Part shown: one piece after another, positions 26,618-36,200 of the stretch
Numbering within the stretch: position 1 is the stretch's first letter
Layout of the letters: each line of letters begins with the position of its first letter
Source: an uncultured Lachnospiraceae bacterium
GTDB lineage: Bacteria > Bacillota_A > Clostridia > Lachnospirales > Lachnospiraceae
DNA length: 37,965 nt
Direction of reading: 5' to 3'
NCBI GenBank assembly: GCA_910585655.1
Contig: CAJUFW010000004.1
Coordinates: forward strand, 1-37,965
Program-made: the position numbers and the translations under genes
The notes under the pieces: generated by a model
The model's database searches: none
Seen by the model: only the letters and a program-made list of their open reading frames with translations
Told to the model about the DNA's origin: nothing

Positions 26618-27442
26618 TTAATTGTTGCTTCCTTTACAACTCGAGCCTCCGCAGGCTGCCGCACAGGAACCGGAGCCGCAGAGACCGGCGCAGGAAGAAG
26701 AAGCCAGGGCGCATACTGCGGTACATACTCCGGTACAGCCGCTGCATTTGCTGGTACAGCCGTTCATACAGCCTCCGGAGCAGCTCCCGGAACAGCTTCC
26801 GGAACATCCCTGGCAGCTCCCGGAGCAGGAACCAGAACAGCCGGAACAAGTACCAGAGCAGCTTCCGGAGCAGCCGGAACAGGTGCCAGAACAGCTTCCC
26901 GAACAGCCGCTGCAGTTATAGGAACATTGCCCGCCGCAGCCGGTACAGCTATAACAACTGCCAGAACAGGAACCAGTACAGCTATAACAGGAACCAGTAC
27001 AAGTCCCGGAACATCCCTGGCAAGTCCCGGTGCAGGTATTCGAGCATCCCTGGCAAGTGCCGCTGCAGGTGCCGGAACACCCCTGACATGCCGTCGTACA
27101 GGTCGAGACACAAAGTCCTGTACAGGCAGCGGCGCAGCTCGAATCGCCGGTCATATTCTGCGCTGCTAACGTATCGACATAGCTTAGCAGCTCTGCGTCA
27201 AATTCCGGCTGAATCGTCTGTTCGGCTTCTACCGGAACCAGACCGGCATGGGGGGCTATCTGGAGCAGCAAATCGACGGTTTTCTGCCCATGCTCCGCCT
27301 CAATAACCCCCTCTGGTTCTGGATTTTTGGTAAAATCATAGTCTTCGCCTCCATAGGCAGCGACACTCCCGTGAGCGGAACGTCGTAGCAGTTCGGCTTT
27401 GATTTTTGCTTTTAATGTCATCACTTGCGCTGCCGTCAGCAT
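26618..27442 (-). CDS. Cys-rich CXXX/CXX-repeat protein, probable radical SAM substrate
   Basis: The 274-aa protein has a Cys-free N-terminal region (residues 1-102) and then 44 cysteines between 103 and 269, separated almost only by Gly, Ser and Thr. From C122 to C221 they form about nine units of 11 residues with Cys spacing 4-4-3 (pattern C-S-G-S-C-S-G-T-C-S-G). One break occurs at C163-C169. The N-terminal part is predicted to act as leader or as an anchoring domain, with segments MTLKAKIKAELLRR and EAEHGQKTVDLLLQ. An AAAGGATGGTGAT site precedes the ATG. It lies two genes before the maturase-side genes and directly after tail genes. Metal or iron-sulfur binding and thioether crosslinking are both possible; neither is shown by sequence alone. 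Confidence 0.85.
   Translation of the reverse strand: MLTAAQVMTLKAKIKAELLRRSAHGSVAAYGGEDYDFTKNPEPEGVIEAEHGQKTVDLLLQIAPHAGLVPVEAEQTIQPEFDAELLSYVDTLAAQNMTGDSSCAAACTGLCVSTCTTACQGCSGTCSGTCQGCSNTCTGTCQGCSGTCTGSCYSCTGSCSGSCYSCTGCGGQCSYNCSGCSGSCSGTCSGCSGSCSGTCSGCSGSCSGSCQGCSGSCSGSCSGGCMNGCTSKCSGCTGVCTAVCALASSSCAGLCGSGSCAAACGGSSCKGSNN
26636..27136 (-). repeat. Degenerate 33-bp tandem repeat coding the Cys array
   Basis: The DNA under residues 103-269 of the Cys-rich protein is a degenerate tandem repeat with a 33-bp period (11 codons), most regular between about 26780 and 27080. On the plus strand it appears as recurring CCGGAACA and CCGGAGCA words. Units are adjacent with no unique spacers, so it is not a CRISPR array. 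Copy number may vary by slippage or recombination. Confidence 0.8.
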
Positions 27443-27475
27443 TGATTATCACCATCCTTTCTCATTTCTGGTTTG

Positions 27476-27856
27476 TTAGCCTGGATAAACGGTCGCAAAG
27501 CGAATGTGGTGTTTTTTGAGTAACTCGATACCAGAAGCATCGTAGAGTGTGACCGTCATTGTCCCGGCTGCATAGGTAATGTTCCAGTCATAGCGGAACT
27601 TCCCATAGAGAAATTCCGGAACATATTTTTCTTCCATTTGCGCCTTCAGACGCTCAAACGTCATTCGGGAGGCTAATTGCTTGTCCTGATAGGAGGAAAA
27701 GACCTCCTGATGAATGACGTCCGGCTGGCTGCCAATCAGCTTGGCAATAGTATCCGTGTAGAGATCTGTCTCAACAGCGGCTTTTTGAAGCAGATAGACG
27801 TCCTCCTGCTCCATAACAACAGAGAACATAGCGGCTCGGTTTTGATTTGGATACAT
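27476..27856 (-). CDS. Unrecognised 126-aa tail-module protein
   Basis: The 126-aa protein begins MYPNQNRAAMFSVVMEQ. It has a helical middle part and a C-terminal strand-rich part (WNITYAAGTMTVTLYDASG). There are no cysteines and no membrane segments. AAAGGAG lies 9 nt before the ATG at 27856. It sits between the fibre gene (26 nt upstream) and the Cys-rich gene, so a small adaptor, chaperone or structural tail role is plausible, but I cannot name the family. Confidence 0.68.
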   Translation of the reverse strand: MYPNQNRAAMFSVVMEQEDVYLLQKAAVETDLYTDTIAKLIGSQPDVIHQEVFSSYQDKQLASRMTFERLKAQMEEKYVPEFLYGKFRYDWNITYAAGTMTVTLYDASGIELLKKHHIRFATVYPG

Positions 27857-27882
27857 TATGGTTTGCTCCTTTCCTGTTTGGA

Positions 27883-29166
27883 TTAAGACCAGATAGAGGC
27901 GAGTTTTACCCAGGCGGTACCATCGTAATAGGACATAACATGCGTAGCGCTATTGATCCATGCCCTTTTCGGATCTCCCGGCGGTTCCTCTGCCTGGATG
28001 ATAAACGGTGAATAGAGTTTCGTTTCCTCCGGAAGAGCCTCGAAGGGAACTGAGGCAATGCTCATCGTTCCGTCTTCGGCTACAGCTATTTGTTCGCCTG
28101 CCTTTACGGCGCCAAGAATGGTTGTCGTAGCGATAGGCAGTTCTTTCGCCGCTGCCTCTTCCGCAGCCCTGGCGGCGGCAATTGCTCGTTCCGTAGCCTC
28201 TTCTGCCTGCTCGGTCGCAGACGCAGCGGCAGCGGTCGCCTGGTTGGCAGCAGAAGTAGCTTGATCGGCGTCTGCGGCCGCCTGATTTGCCTGATCAGCG
28301 GCTTCTCCTGCCTGGCTGATCGCCGTTTCGACCTGGGAAATTAGATCTGATACAGACTGCTCGGCGTCAGAAATCATAGAATTGATATCTGTCTGCGCCT
28401 GAGAAAGAGTATCTGTGAATGCTTGATTCGCGTCTTCTATTGTTTCTTCAAAAGCCTGTTCCGCTTTGGAAATCGTATCGGCGACTGCTTGTTCGGCATT
28501 CGTAATCGCCGTTTCAATATCCGTCTGCCATTTGCCCACCTTCTCATCGGTCTCTAAAAGCTTTTGCTCCATATCGCCAATCACCGTTTGGGCGTCAGAG
28601 ATAACCACCTGCATTTTCTCATTGGTATCGTAAATGACCTGGATCGCCTGGTTGGCTTCCTCTACGGTCTGTTCGACCTGTACGAGCGCTTCATTTACGT
28701 CCTCAACTGCCTTTTCAATCGTGGTGATCAACTGGTTCAGGACAGAAAATTCGTCCGTCTGGATGATGGTGTTTTCGTCAAAGGGATCCGGCGGAATATG
28801 GATAAGAAAAGAAACCGTTGTCAGGATTTGCTCGGTTTCATCGTTCCGCAGTTCGATTTTGGCGCGGACGTCGCCGGGAATATTGAGGACGTACGGCGTC
28901 ATTTCATAAAGAACCTGGTTCCCGGAAACGGTGCAGGGAAGCTCTTCGATGATACCGGCTCCGTCCGGTCTTGTACCAAGGAACCGAGCCACCGTTCCTT
29001 CCGGCAGCTCGTAGAGTTCTCCTTCGTGAGTAAAATGAAAACGAATCGTGCGGGAGTGCATGTCGCCGCGGTTGGCAGATACGATGATATGTTCGGTGCG
29101 ATCCCGCAGATTGATAAAAACATCGGTATTTACTTTTTGTAATTCTGGCAAAACATCGTTCACCAC
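27883..29166 (-). CDS. BppU-like baseplate/fibre protein with Ala-rich coiled coil
   Basis: The 427-aa protein has an N-terminal BppU_N-type beta domain (about residues 15-130, with FHFTHEGELYELPEGTVARF and IPPDPFDENT), a long coiled coil (about 140-345) that becomes very Ala-rich (AADQANQAAADADQ), a short beta cap with ILGAVKAGEQI, and a C-terminal head (about 385-427) with YYDGTAWVKLASIWS. This is the layout of a receptor-binding or fibre-attachment protein in phages of Firmicutes. The start is uncertain: GTG at 29166 or 29163 overlaps the AAAGG site, while TTG at 29151 is about 11 nt downstream of it. It follows the 73-aa gene by 5 nt. Confidence 0.82.
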   Translation of the reverse strand: MVNDVLPELQKVNTDVFINLRDRTEHIIVSANRGDMHSRTIRFHFTHEGELYELPEGTVARFLGTRPDGAGIIEELPCTVSGNQVLYEMTPYVLNIPGDVRAKIELRNDETEQILTTVSFLIHIPPDPFDENTIIQTDEFSVLNQLITTIEKAVEDVNEALVQVEQTVEEANQAIQVIYDTNEKMQVVISDAQTVIGDMEQKLLETDEKVGKWQTDIETAITNAEQAVADTISKAEQAFEETIEDANQAFTDTLSQAQTDINSMISDAEQSVSDLISQVETAISQAGEAADQANQAAADADQATSAANQATAAAASATEQAEEATERAIAAARAAEEAAAKELPIATTTILGAVKAGEQIAVAEDGTMSIASVPFEALPEETKLYSPFIIQAEEPPGDPKRAWINSATHVMSYYDGTAWVKLASIWS

Positions 29167-29171
29167 CTTTC

Positions 29172-29393
29172 TTATGACAGCTCCTGCAGATCACATGCTT
29201 CGATTTGCAGGGTGTCGGTTTTAACGGGAGAGCAGAGAAGCTTTCCAAGTTCGCCTAAAAGCTGAGCCTGTTCAAAGCCCTCTACCTTGACTCGTTTTAA
29301 AAGGTCAATAGCGAGATGGATCACTTTTTTATCATACAGATAGGCTTCGATCTCCCGTATGCTTTCGCTGTTGTCTGCTTCTAAATGTTCCAT
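29172..29393 (-). CDS. Small 73-aa tail-module protein, function unknown
   Basis: The 73-aa acidic, mostly helical protein (MEHLEADNSESIREIEAYL) has no recognised domain. I chose the ATG at 29393 because AAGGAGG lies 6 nt upstream. It lies 13 nt after the tail-tip gene and 5 nt before the fibre gene. It could be a small connector. Confidence 0.65.
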   Translation of the reverse strand: MEHLEADNSESIREIEAYLYDKKVIHLAIDLLKRVKVEGFEQAQLLGELGKLLCSPVKTDTLQIEACDLQELS

Positions 29394-29406
29394 AAAATTC
29401 CTCCTT

Positions 29407-32382
29407 TCAGGCGCTTGGCGCAGGTGTAACCGGTCTGGAAGCCAAAGCGGAAATCTGTGACTGCAGTCCGTCAATCTGTGACTGGATAGAAGCAAGCCTG
29501 CCGGAGACATAGCTTGCTACCCAGTCTCCGGTCGGAATCGACTTTCCGCCGATATTCAGATATTCTCCGTTTGACCCGTTGCCGGTAGAAGCGGTGAGAT
29601 GTCTGGTTTGGATGAGATTGGTATTTCCACTGTCAAGGTTGGTGTAAAAAGCTCCGTCCCGGTTTACCCGGAAGGTTGTACAATACATAATAACTGGCTT
29701 TGTCTCCAAAGAGCCTGTGGAAAGAGGAGATTCGCTGCCGACGTATCCGTTTGTGCCTGCCTTTTGCCCGATGACAATGTTTCCATTGATAGACAAGCCA
29801 ATCAATTTGTAATAGTTCCGGTTTCCGATAGCGGCACGTAGGTAGGCATTATACGTACTTTGCATTAAAATAGTGCCGTTTTTGATATGAATTTCGCTAC
29901 GTTCCAGAGACTGAGAGCCATCTTCCCATACGGAATATTCGCTGTTATTGCGGAACGTGACCTCTTTTCCTGACTGTAAAATATTTCCACCGGAGATATA
30001 CGTTAAGGAGCTTCCATAAACAGAAGTGATGCTGCCGCCTCGAATAGATGTACTGCTGGATTCCCCATTGGATGTAATCACCGCTCCGTCAATCGTCCCG
30101 CCGGTGATATTGGAGCTGGTAATTTGCCCGCCGCTGATTACGCCGTTGCCGCGCAGCCCGTCTTTATCGATCGTCCATCCGCCGATATAGCCGGAGTCGG
30201 TGATGATACGGGAAGTCAGCGTCAGGTTTCCGTTGGCGTCGGCAAACATCACCGGAGTATTGCCTTTTAAAATCTGAAAAACGTGGTCGGTATCAGGCTG
30301 GATAGTAACGGTATTGACGCCGTTGGTAATCCGAAAACCCGTTTTGTCAAAGACCATGGTGTTCTGGCTGTTTCCGATATAGAGGGTTTCTCCGATAACG
30401 ACCTTGCCAATCAGAACGTCGCCGATCAAGCCATAGACATCCGCGCCGTTTATCTGGATTTTTCCAAGCGCCAGCTTGCAGGATTTCCAGCTATCATCGG
30501 TAAAGACAAGCTTGTTGTGAATGGCATGGAGCTGTTCCGGCTCATAGTCCCCCTTTTCTTCATTCCACTCTTTGCCGATTAAGCCTCTGGAACCAATGGT
30601 AAATTCCTGGTTATCCGCGTTGTGGACGTCGGCAAGGGCAGAAGAGAGACCAGAAAGCCGCACTGCCTTGACATAGTTCATAGCATCCTTGTCCTGTTCA
30701 AACTGTTTGCGGATAAAGTTGTAGGAGCTGGCGGCTTGCCGCACGCTGTCCATAAAACGGTTGGCAGCGGCGGCATTATCCTGTAGTTCCATCTGTTCGC
30801 CGAATTCAACCGTGATATCTTCCGGCTTTTCAAAGCAGATGCTGGCTTTTAAGAAGCGTACTTTATGCACTTCGTCCTCGCGGTTGCCGACACGGATAAA
30901 ATTGCCGAGCTGAAACTGGTCAACCAAAGACTCCTGCGCCTGAAAAATCGCATATAAATTAGCCATTTTAGTGGAAAACTGATAGATAGGATCGTTGATT
31001 TTCTGGATTTCTTCATATGCCTGTTCGTAAAGCTGGCGTTCAAGGGCAAAGCGTTCGATATCGCTCATATCGTCTGTCACTTCATAGTTGGAGTTGTCAT
31101 AGGTCTGCTCTCGCCGATAGGAGGAAAGCTCTTTCCAAAGCGTTGTACCAAGAAAGCGTTCCAAATCCAGGTTCTGCTGAATGGTCTGCTTTTGTGCCAG
31201 AAGCGCATGATATTCGGCGCGTCTTGCCTCTATTTGCGACTGCCGTACTTTCAGTTCCGCCTCAATGGCAACGAGCCGCTGATAGGTCGGCAGATAGAGG
31301 GTGGAATAGTTGGGATCCGTGACGGAACCGCATCCCTTTTGAATCGCTACATCCAGGGCGTTTTGATGGATTTTTCTCTTTTCTTCCAGATACTTTAGGC
31401 TGTAGCGGCTCCAATCCTCGCTCGTTAAGTCGGCGGGAGCCTCGGAAGAAAGCGCCAAAAGCTCTTCAATTTTTTTCCCTATCTGCAGCATAAGTGCTTC
31501 GTAAGGTTCTCTTTGACTGTCATATAAACGGTCATAGGCGGCAAGCCTTTCCCGCAGCTCTGGTGTCATATCAGCCAGATCGTGAGAACCCCAGGCATAA
31601 ATATAAGCAGTGCCGTTTGGATTGACCTCACGGATTTCGATCCCGCTGCCGCCGGAAACCTTAAAGCAGTTCTTGATTTCCTCGGCATTGGCTTCTATCG
31701 TAAAAGAGTCGATAAAGTTGTCGTGGGAGAGAAAAAGGGTCGTTTCCGCGCCAAAGGTATCCTGATCGTAGACATGAATGAGACGGCGAAAGCTGTCAAA
31801 CTGAAAAACACAATGGAATTGCTCGGAAATCTCTCCCATCAGCTCGTCATAGATAGAAGTACCATCTATGTCAAAGCTGCGCTGCTTGTCTACCAGACTT
31901 TCGTCTACATGACCGATGTCCCAATGCGGAGCTTCTTTCAGTAAAAGATGGAGGATACTATGCTCCTGATCCAAGGGCTGGTAAAACTTCTTAGGTGCGA
32001 AATCTTCGTCCTTGATATCGCCGTCTACGGCATTGATTTGCACACCATGAAGTAAAATTTGCCCAAGCTCTATTTCCAGACTTTTGCCGGTCACACGCTT
32101 CGTTTTGTTAAAGCCGTCGTCCTGTTCGGAAACCTGGATCAGAAAATAGCCAAACTGAGGCAGGAATACCGTAGCTAAATCGCAGATACGATCCCAGAGC
32201 GGATGAACATGACCCTGACAGCGGTAGGGAACGGAAAAGGAAAGCTCATCCCAGGAGGAGAGATTCAGGTCGAGCCGTAAATCTGTTACACCTGCCAGTT
32301 CTCCGATTTTCTGATGGGAACGTCTGCATAAAATAACCTGCGGATACTCGATCTGTTTTAAAAGATTAAAATTTAATTTCAT
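29407..32382 (-). CDS. Phage tail-tip/tail-spike protein (minor structural protein)
   Basis: The 991-aa protein starts with a tail-tip hub-like domain (about residues 1-300) of the siphovirus minor structural type, with DLRLDLNLSSWDELSFSVPY and KRVTGKSLEIELGQI. A coiled-coil segment follows (about 290-420). A beta-helical or repeat-rich shaft (about 640-830) contains SNITGGTIDGAVITSN and IGGWTIDKDGLRG, resembling phage fibre shafts. A short C-terminal trimer-type coiled coil (about 955-980, RLASIQSQIDGLQSQISAL) ends it. It may carry adsorption or wall-opening functions; no catalytic motif is clear. It shares a TGATG overlap with the distal tail gene. Confidence 0.85.
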   Translation of the reverse strand: MKLNFNLLKQIEYPQVILCRRSHQKIGELAGVTDLRLDLNLSSWDELSFSVPYRCQGHVHPLWDRICDLATVFLPQFGYFLIQVSEQDDGFNKTKRVTGKSLEIELGQILLHGVQINAVDGDIKDEDFAPKKFYQPLDQEHSILHLLLKEAPHWDIGHVDESLVDKQRSFDIDGTSIYDELMGEISEQFHCVFQFDSFRRLIHVYDQDTFGAETTLFLSHDNFIDSFTIEANAEEIKNCFKVSGGSGIEIREVNPNGTAYIYAWGSHDLADMTPELRERLAAYDRLYDSQREPYEALMLQIGKKIEELLALSSEAPADLTSEDWSRYSLKYLEEKRKIHQNALDVAIQKGCGSVTDPNYSTLYLPTYQRLVAIEAELKVRQSQIEARRAEYHALLAQKQTIQQNLDLERFLGTTLWKELSSYRREQTYDNSNYEVTDDMSDIERFALERQLYEQAYEEIQKINDPIYQFSTKMANLYAIFQAQESLVDQFQLGNFIRVGNREDEVHKVRFLKASICFEKPEDITVEFGEQMELQDNAAAANRFMDSVRQAASSYNFIRKQFEQDKDAMNYVKAVRLSGLSSALADVHNADNQEFTIGSRGLIGKEWNEEKGDYEPEQLHAIHNKLVFTDDSWKSCKLALGKIQINGADVYGLIGDVLIGKVVIGETLYIGNSQNTMVFDKTGFRITNGVNTVTIQPDTDHVFQILKGNTPVMFADANGNLTLTSRIITDSGYIGGWTIDKDGLRGNGVISGGQITSSNITGGTIDGAVITSNGESSSTSIRGGSITSVYGSSLTYISGGNILQSGKEVTFRNNSEYSVWEDGSQSLERSEIHIKNGTILMQSTYNAYLRAAIGNRNYYKLIGLSINGNIVIGQKAGTNGYVGSESPLSTGSLETKPVIMYCTTFRVNRDGAFYTNLDSGNTNLIQTRHLTASTGNGSNGEYLNIGGKSIPTGDWVASYVSGRLASIQSQIDGLQSQISALASRPVTPAPSA

Positions 32383-33179
32383 CAGGAGACACCTACCTTC
32401 CGTATATTCCGATAGGTAACTGTCACTATACAGGGAAGCGAAGCCGAAAGAATATTTTGGCTGTTTTTATCTGTCTTGCAGAAACGAAGCCACTTCCAGT
32501 TAAACCGATCCTCTAACTGATAAGGTTTACTGGATGTGATCTGGCGAAGCTCTCCGTTTAGGGTAAGGAGTTCTCCTGCCTGACAGTTCCGGATAACGGT
32601 CTGCCGTGCTTCAAATTGATTGGTAATCGTCAAATCGCCGGCTGCCTGTACCACAATGTTCAGATCCGGATAGAGGTATCCGTACTCATCCGATTGGTTG
32701 AAGTAGGTATACGTATTGTCTCCGGTAAAAGAAATCGTTTTTGACAGTTTGGCAGATACGCCGTAAGGAGCGTCGGTCATCATCTTGACTTCCAGACCAT
32801 AGGTGACGTTTCCAACGGAAAGCTCATTCAGTTCTGTAGCAATGGCATAAAATTCAATGCCTGCAAATTCCGTCCCTAAAAACTGGAACTTTTTATACCC
32901 GTCACGACGCTGCAGCCAACGGCTGTATTCTGCGATTTCGTGTCGTTCCATTCTGGACTTGTTGGTCTTTATGATATGAAGGGTAAAACTTAACGCTTCC
33001 CCGAAGGTAGAAGAGTAGTGATACCAACGATCCCTGCCGCTTAGCTTTTGCGTGGAAAGCTCGATTTTTTCCCCGGCAGAGGTAGTTTCCAGACCGCTTC
33101 TGCCAAAGTTGCAGAGCATGACTCCCATCTTATCCGAGGAAATTTCGTTGTAAATAAAGCCGCATGAATATACGCGCAA
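32382..33179 (-). CDS. Distal tail protein (Dit-like)
   Basis: The 265-aa protein fits the phage tail family (Dit) that links the tail tube to the baseplate: N-terminal FIYNEISSDKMGVMLCNF, a middle GYKKFQFLGTEFAGIEFYAI, and a C-terminal galectin-like beta region. I chose the TTG at 33179 because AAAGAGGTGA lies 7 nt upstream and this avoids overlap with the tape-measure gene; the longer frame to 33257 has no support. The order tape measure, Dit, tail tip is the usual one for long non-contractile tails. Confidence 0.82.
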   Translation of the reverse strand: MRVYSCGFIYNEISSDKMGVMLCNFGRSGLETTSAGEKIELSTQKLSGRDRWYHYSSTFGEALSFTLHIIKTNKSRMERHEIAEYSRWLQRRDGYKKFQFLGTEFAGIEFYAIATELNELSVGNVTYGLEVKMMTDAPYGVSAKLSKTISFTGDNTYTYFNQSDEYGYLYPDLNIVVQAAGDLTITNQFEARQTVIRNCQAGELLTLNGELRQITSSKPYQLEDRFNWKWLRFCKTDKNSQNILSASLPCIVTVTYRNIRKVGVS

Positions 33180-33208
33180 ATCCGATTCACCTCTTTCTTT
33201 AAAAATTT

Positions 33209-36200
33209 TTATACCTGGTAAATACCCATTCTGCCCTTGCCGAGTGCATTTCCCCAAATGGCTTCCTGCAACAGCCGCTGGGTACGATCATCCTGCATTT
33301 TATAGATGAAATCGTCCATGTTTTCGACCTGATCGATATGGATTTGAACGGCTCCGCCGGAGACGATAAGCTGGCTTCCCGGATCTCTTGGAGCGACTTC
33401 CTGTGGAGACGGGACATCGAACAGATACGGTGACATAGCAGGAGCAAAGCTGTTAAAGCCCTGCAAAGCCACAACGGCTTCCCGGCTTAGGATAGCCTCT
33501 CCCTTTTGCGCCAACAGATAACCGTCCTCTTTTGTTACCGATCGGATGAGCCCGCCGGTGGAAAATCCCTGGATATGAAGCTTTTTTAACTCCTCCTCGA
33601 TTAGTTTTTTCAGAGAAGAGTCCTGCTTGATGGAAACAGCGGTATGGGTTTGCAGACCGTTGATTTTTAGGAGATTTGCCAGATCTGCCATTCCCTGATA
33701 GCTTAGGTTGCCGTATCCGGCATCAATCAGGCTTTTATTGAGCCCGGAGAGCTTGGCATAGCCTGGATCGTTGGAGCTTGTAATCCGTTTGCTGGAATAG
33801 TGATCGCTGTTTTGCAGAAATGTCTCTACGGTCTGTTTCAAGCTTTTATCCTCGGTGCCGGAGGACATATAGTCGCTTCCCATAGCGCTTAGCTGCGCAG
33901 CTCCGGCTTGTTCTGCAGCTGCCTGTACTTCGCCCCATTTGAGAACAATACCCGTCATCACATTGGTTATCCGTTCTCCTACGCTTTCAAAGGAATCGGC
34001 GGAATGGTTTGCCTCTGTGGCGGAGGTTTTCCAGATATCCGTGATATGGGTCGTGATTTCGTATCCGGCTTGTTCCGCTACCCGTTGCAGGGTGTTTCCT
34101 ACCGATTGAGAAGCCTGATCAACGGTTTCCATAGAAGCCAGGAAGAGCTGTTCGGTATCGTTTAGGGTATGTTCCATATTGGTAGTATAAAGTTCCAGCA
34201 CTTGATCCAGAGCTTTTTCCTGTTCGTCATAAGAATGATCCCGCTCAGTATCTGCCAAATCCTTTTTCGCGTCTGCCAGATCGGATTGGAGCTGCCTCTT
34301 CTTCTTTTTGGCTTCCTCCGAATCGTCTCCTGCCAGAGCGACCATTGCTTTTTCCAAATCAGCCACATGCTTTTGCTTTTCGGCAATGGATTCCCGGTAG
34401 GTTTGCAGATCCCGTTCTGCCTGCAGAGCTTCTTTTTTCTTGCTAATCAGTTCGCTCATGTTGTCGATCTGCTTTTGGATACCTTCCTGCGCCAGGGCAA
34501 CCATCGCCTGCTTTTCCTGTTCGGCAGCAGCGATACAATCCCGCTGCAAGGAAAGAAGTTCTTCCCTGCGTTCGATGGAAGCTTCATCGGTGGCGTCTGC
34601 CAGAGAATCCGCCTCCTCTTTATATCGTTTGGCTTCTTCCTGCTTGGTCTGATATTTGGTGCGGTGCATCGCCAGAGTGGCAAGCCCTTCTTCGGTGTAG
34701 TTTCCGTTTTCGTCGATCGAATCGGCGTTTGACATCAGGTCAATAAGAAAGTCTGCTTCTTCGTTGATGGAATCCAGCTTGTTCATCAGCTTGTCAAAAT
34801 TGCCCCAATCCAAATCGCGGATGGAGTTGTTCATCTCTACAAGGCTGGATTCGCAATCCAGGATCGCCAGGTTGGTATCCTGGATCTGACCAGTCAGGGC
34901 ATACCATTCCGGAGAATATTTGGCGATTGCTCCGCTTGCCACACCAGCATCCCGGATTTGGAGAAGATCCTGCCGCTCCTTTTTCAGGTAGTCGAGCTTG
35001 TTTTTCTCCAGTTCTGCGATCTGCTCGTAGTAAGCTGCCGGCACGGCAAGACCGCTCGCTTCCCGGATACTGACTTCCTTTTGGATCGCATTTTTCCTGG
35101 TGTCGATATTGTCGGTACGGAGGTCGTACCATTGGCTGACTCTATCGGCTTTCTCCAGGTAAGAATTCTGCCAGGTCTCGTGTTCCTTGTGAAGATTGCT
35201 TTTTGCTTCATCCCGTTTTTTCTTTTTCTCCAGAGCATCTGTTACCTGGTTGTATTCTTCCTCACCTGTCCGACCCTGGAATTCTTCTATCTTTTTCAGG
35301 TCGTTGGATTCTACTGCTTTCTTTTGCTCGTCTGTCAGCAGCGCTAAAGAATCCTGGTATTCCTTTTCACGGACGTTCAGCAAGTCCTTGGTAGAATCCC
35401 GTAGTTCTTTGTGCTTTTGGATGAGGATATCACAGTATTTGATGCTGTTTTTGTAGGATTCCGAATTGTCCAGCATAGATTCATACATGGAAAGCTCGGA
35501 GTTGAGGTTGCTGATTTCCTCGGCAGCCCAGTCCAAGGATTTTGCCCAGTCCTGGACACTGTCCTTTTGGTTTTTCTCCATTTCCTTCCAGTTACGGTAG
35601 GCTTCCTGGGCTTTTTGGAATTGGTTATAATCATTTTCATCCTTGCTGCCGCTTAGTTGCTTGATATCAAATTCTGTTCCTTTTTCTAAAGCATCAATCC
35701 ATTCTTGCGGCAACCCCTTTTTCATGACTTCATATTGCTCTTTGTATTCGTTGGCTGCAGTTTTATAATACCCGGCTAATTGCTGCTCCGCTTCTGAAAG
35801 TTCCTTAATTTTTCCCATCCGTTTCGCTGGATCAGTAAGATGTTCCAGCTCTGACTTTAATAGAGCAATCTTTTCGGTCAAGGTAGTGATAGATATGGAT
35901 ACTAAATCTAATTCACCTGAAAATTGTTTACCGGAACCGGTTGTCTTTGTCTCCCCTAGGTCATATTCATCAGGGGATAATGGAAGTGAGTTAAGCTGCT
36001 CCTGTAAGGAGGCTAAATGATCCTGTTTGCGGATAAGTTCCGCAAAAAGCCCGCTGTTAAATACTTCCTCATATCCTTGATTGCCTTCGGCTGCTCCCTT
36101 GAATTGCTCTAAGACATGCTCCTTTTGAACAGGATCCATTCCCTCTGTGACAGAGTGATAGGTTTCCGCCAGAGTTTGCAGAGCTTCTGCTTCAATGCCA

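Noticed and set aside
26636..27136. CRISPR array
   Set aside because: The repeats are directly adjacent, degenerate, in phase with a coding frame, and have no unique spacers.
26417..27169. Long plus-strand frames opposite the Cys-rich gene encoding Ala/Gly/Thr-rich or Pro/Glu-rich proteins
   Set aside because: They are products of the 33-bp repeat read in other frames. They lack good ribosome sites and lie opposite a well-placed gene in a one-way operon.
26618..27442. Metallothionein
   Set aside because: Spacing is CxxxC/CxxC rather than CxC, the protein is far longer, and it is linked to a radical SAM maturase. Metal binding itself is not excluded.
28564..29142. Plus-strand frame of 192 codons opposite the fibre gene
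   Set aside because: It is a shadow of the BppU-like gene with no ribosome site and no homology that I recognise.
33180..33257. Longer N-terminus of the distal tail protein
   Set aside because: It would overlap the tape-measure gene and lacks a ribosome site; the TTG at 33179 has a strong one.
34169..34732. Plus-strand hydrophobic frame of 187 codons inside the tape-measure gene
   Set aside because: It is antisense to a coiled-coil gene, where Glu/Lys/Gln codons read as Phe/Leu on the other strand, and no ribosome site or context supports it.
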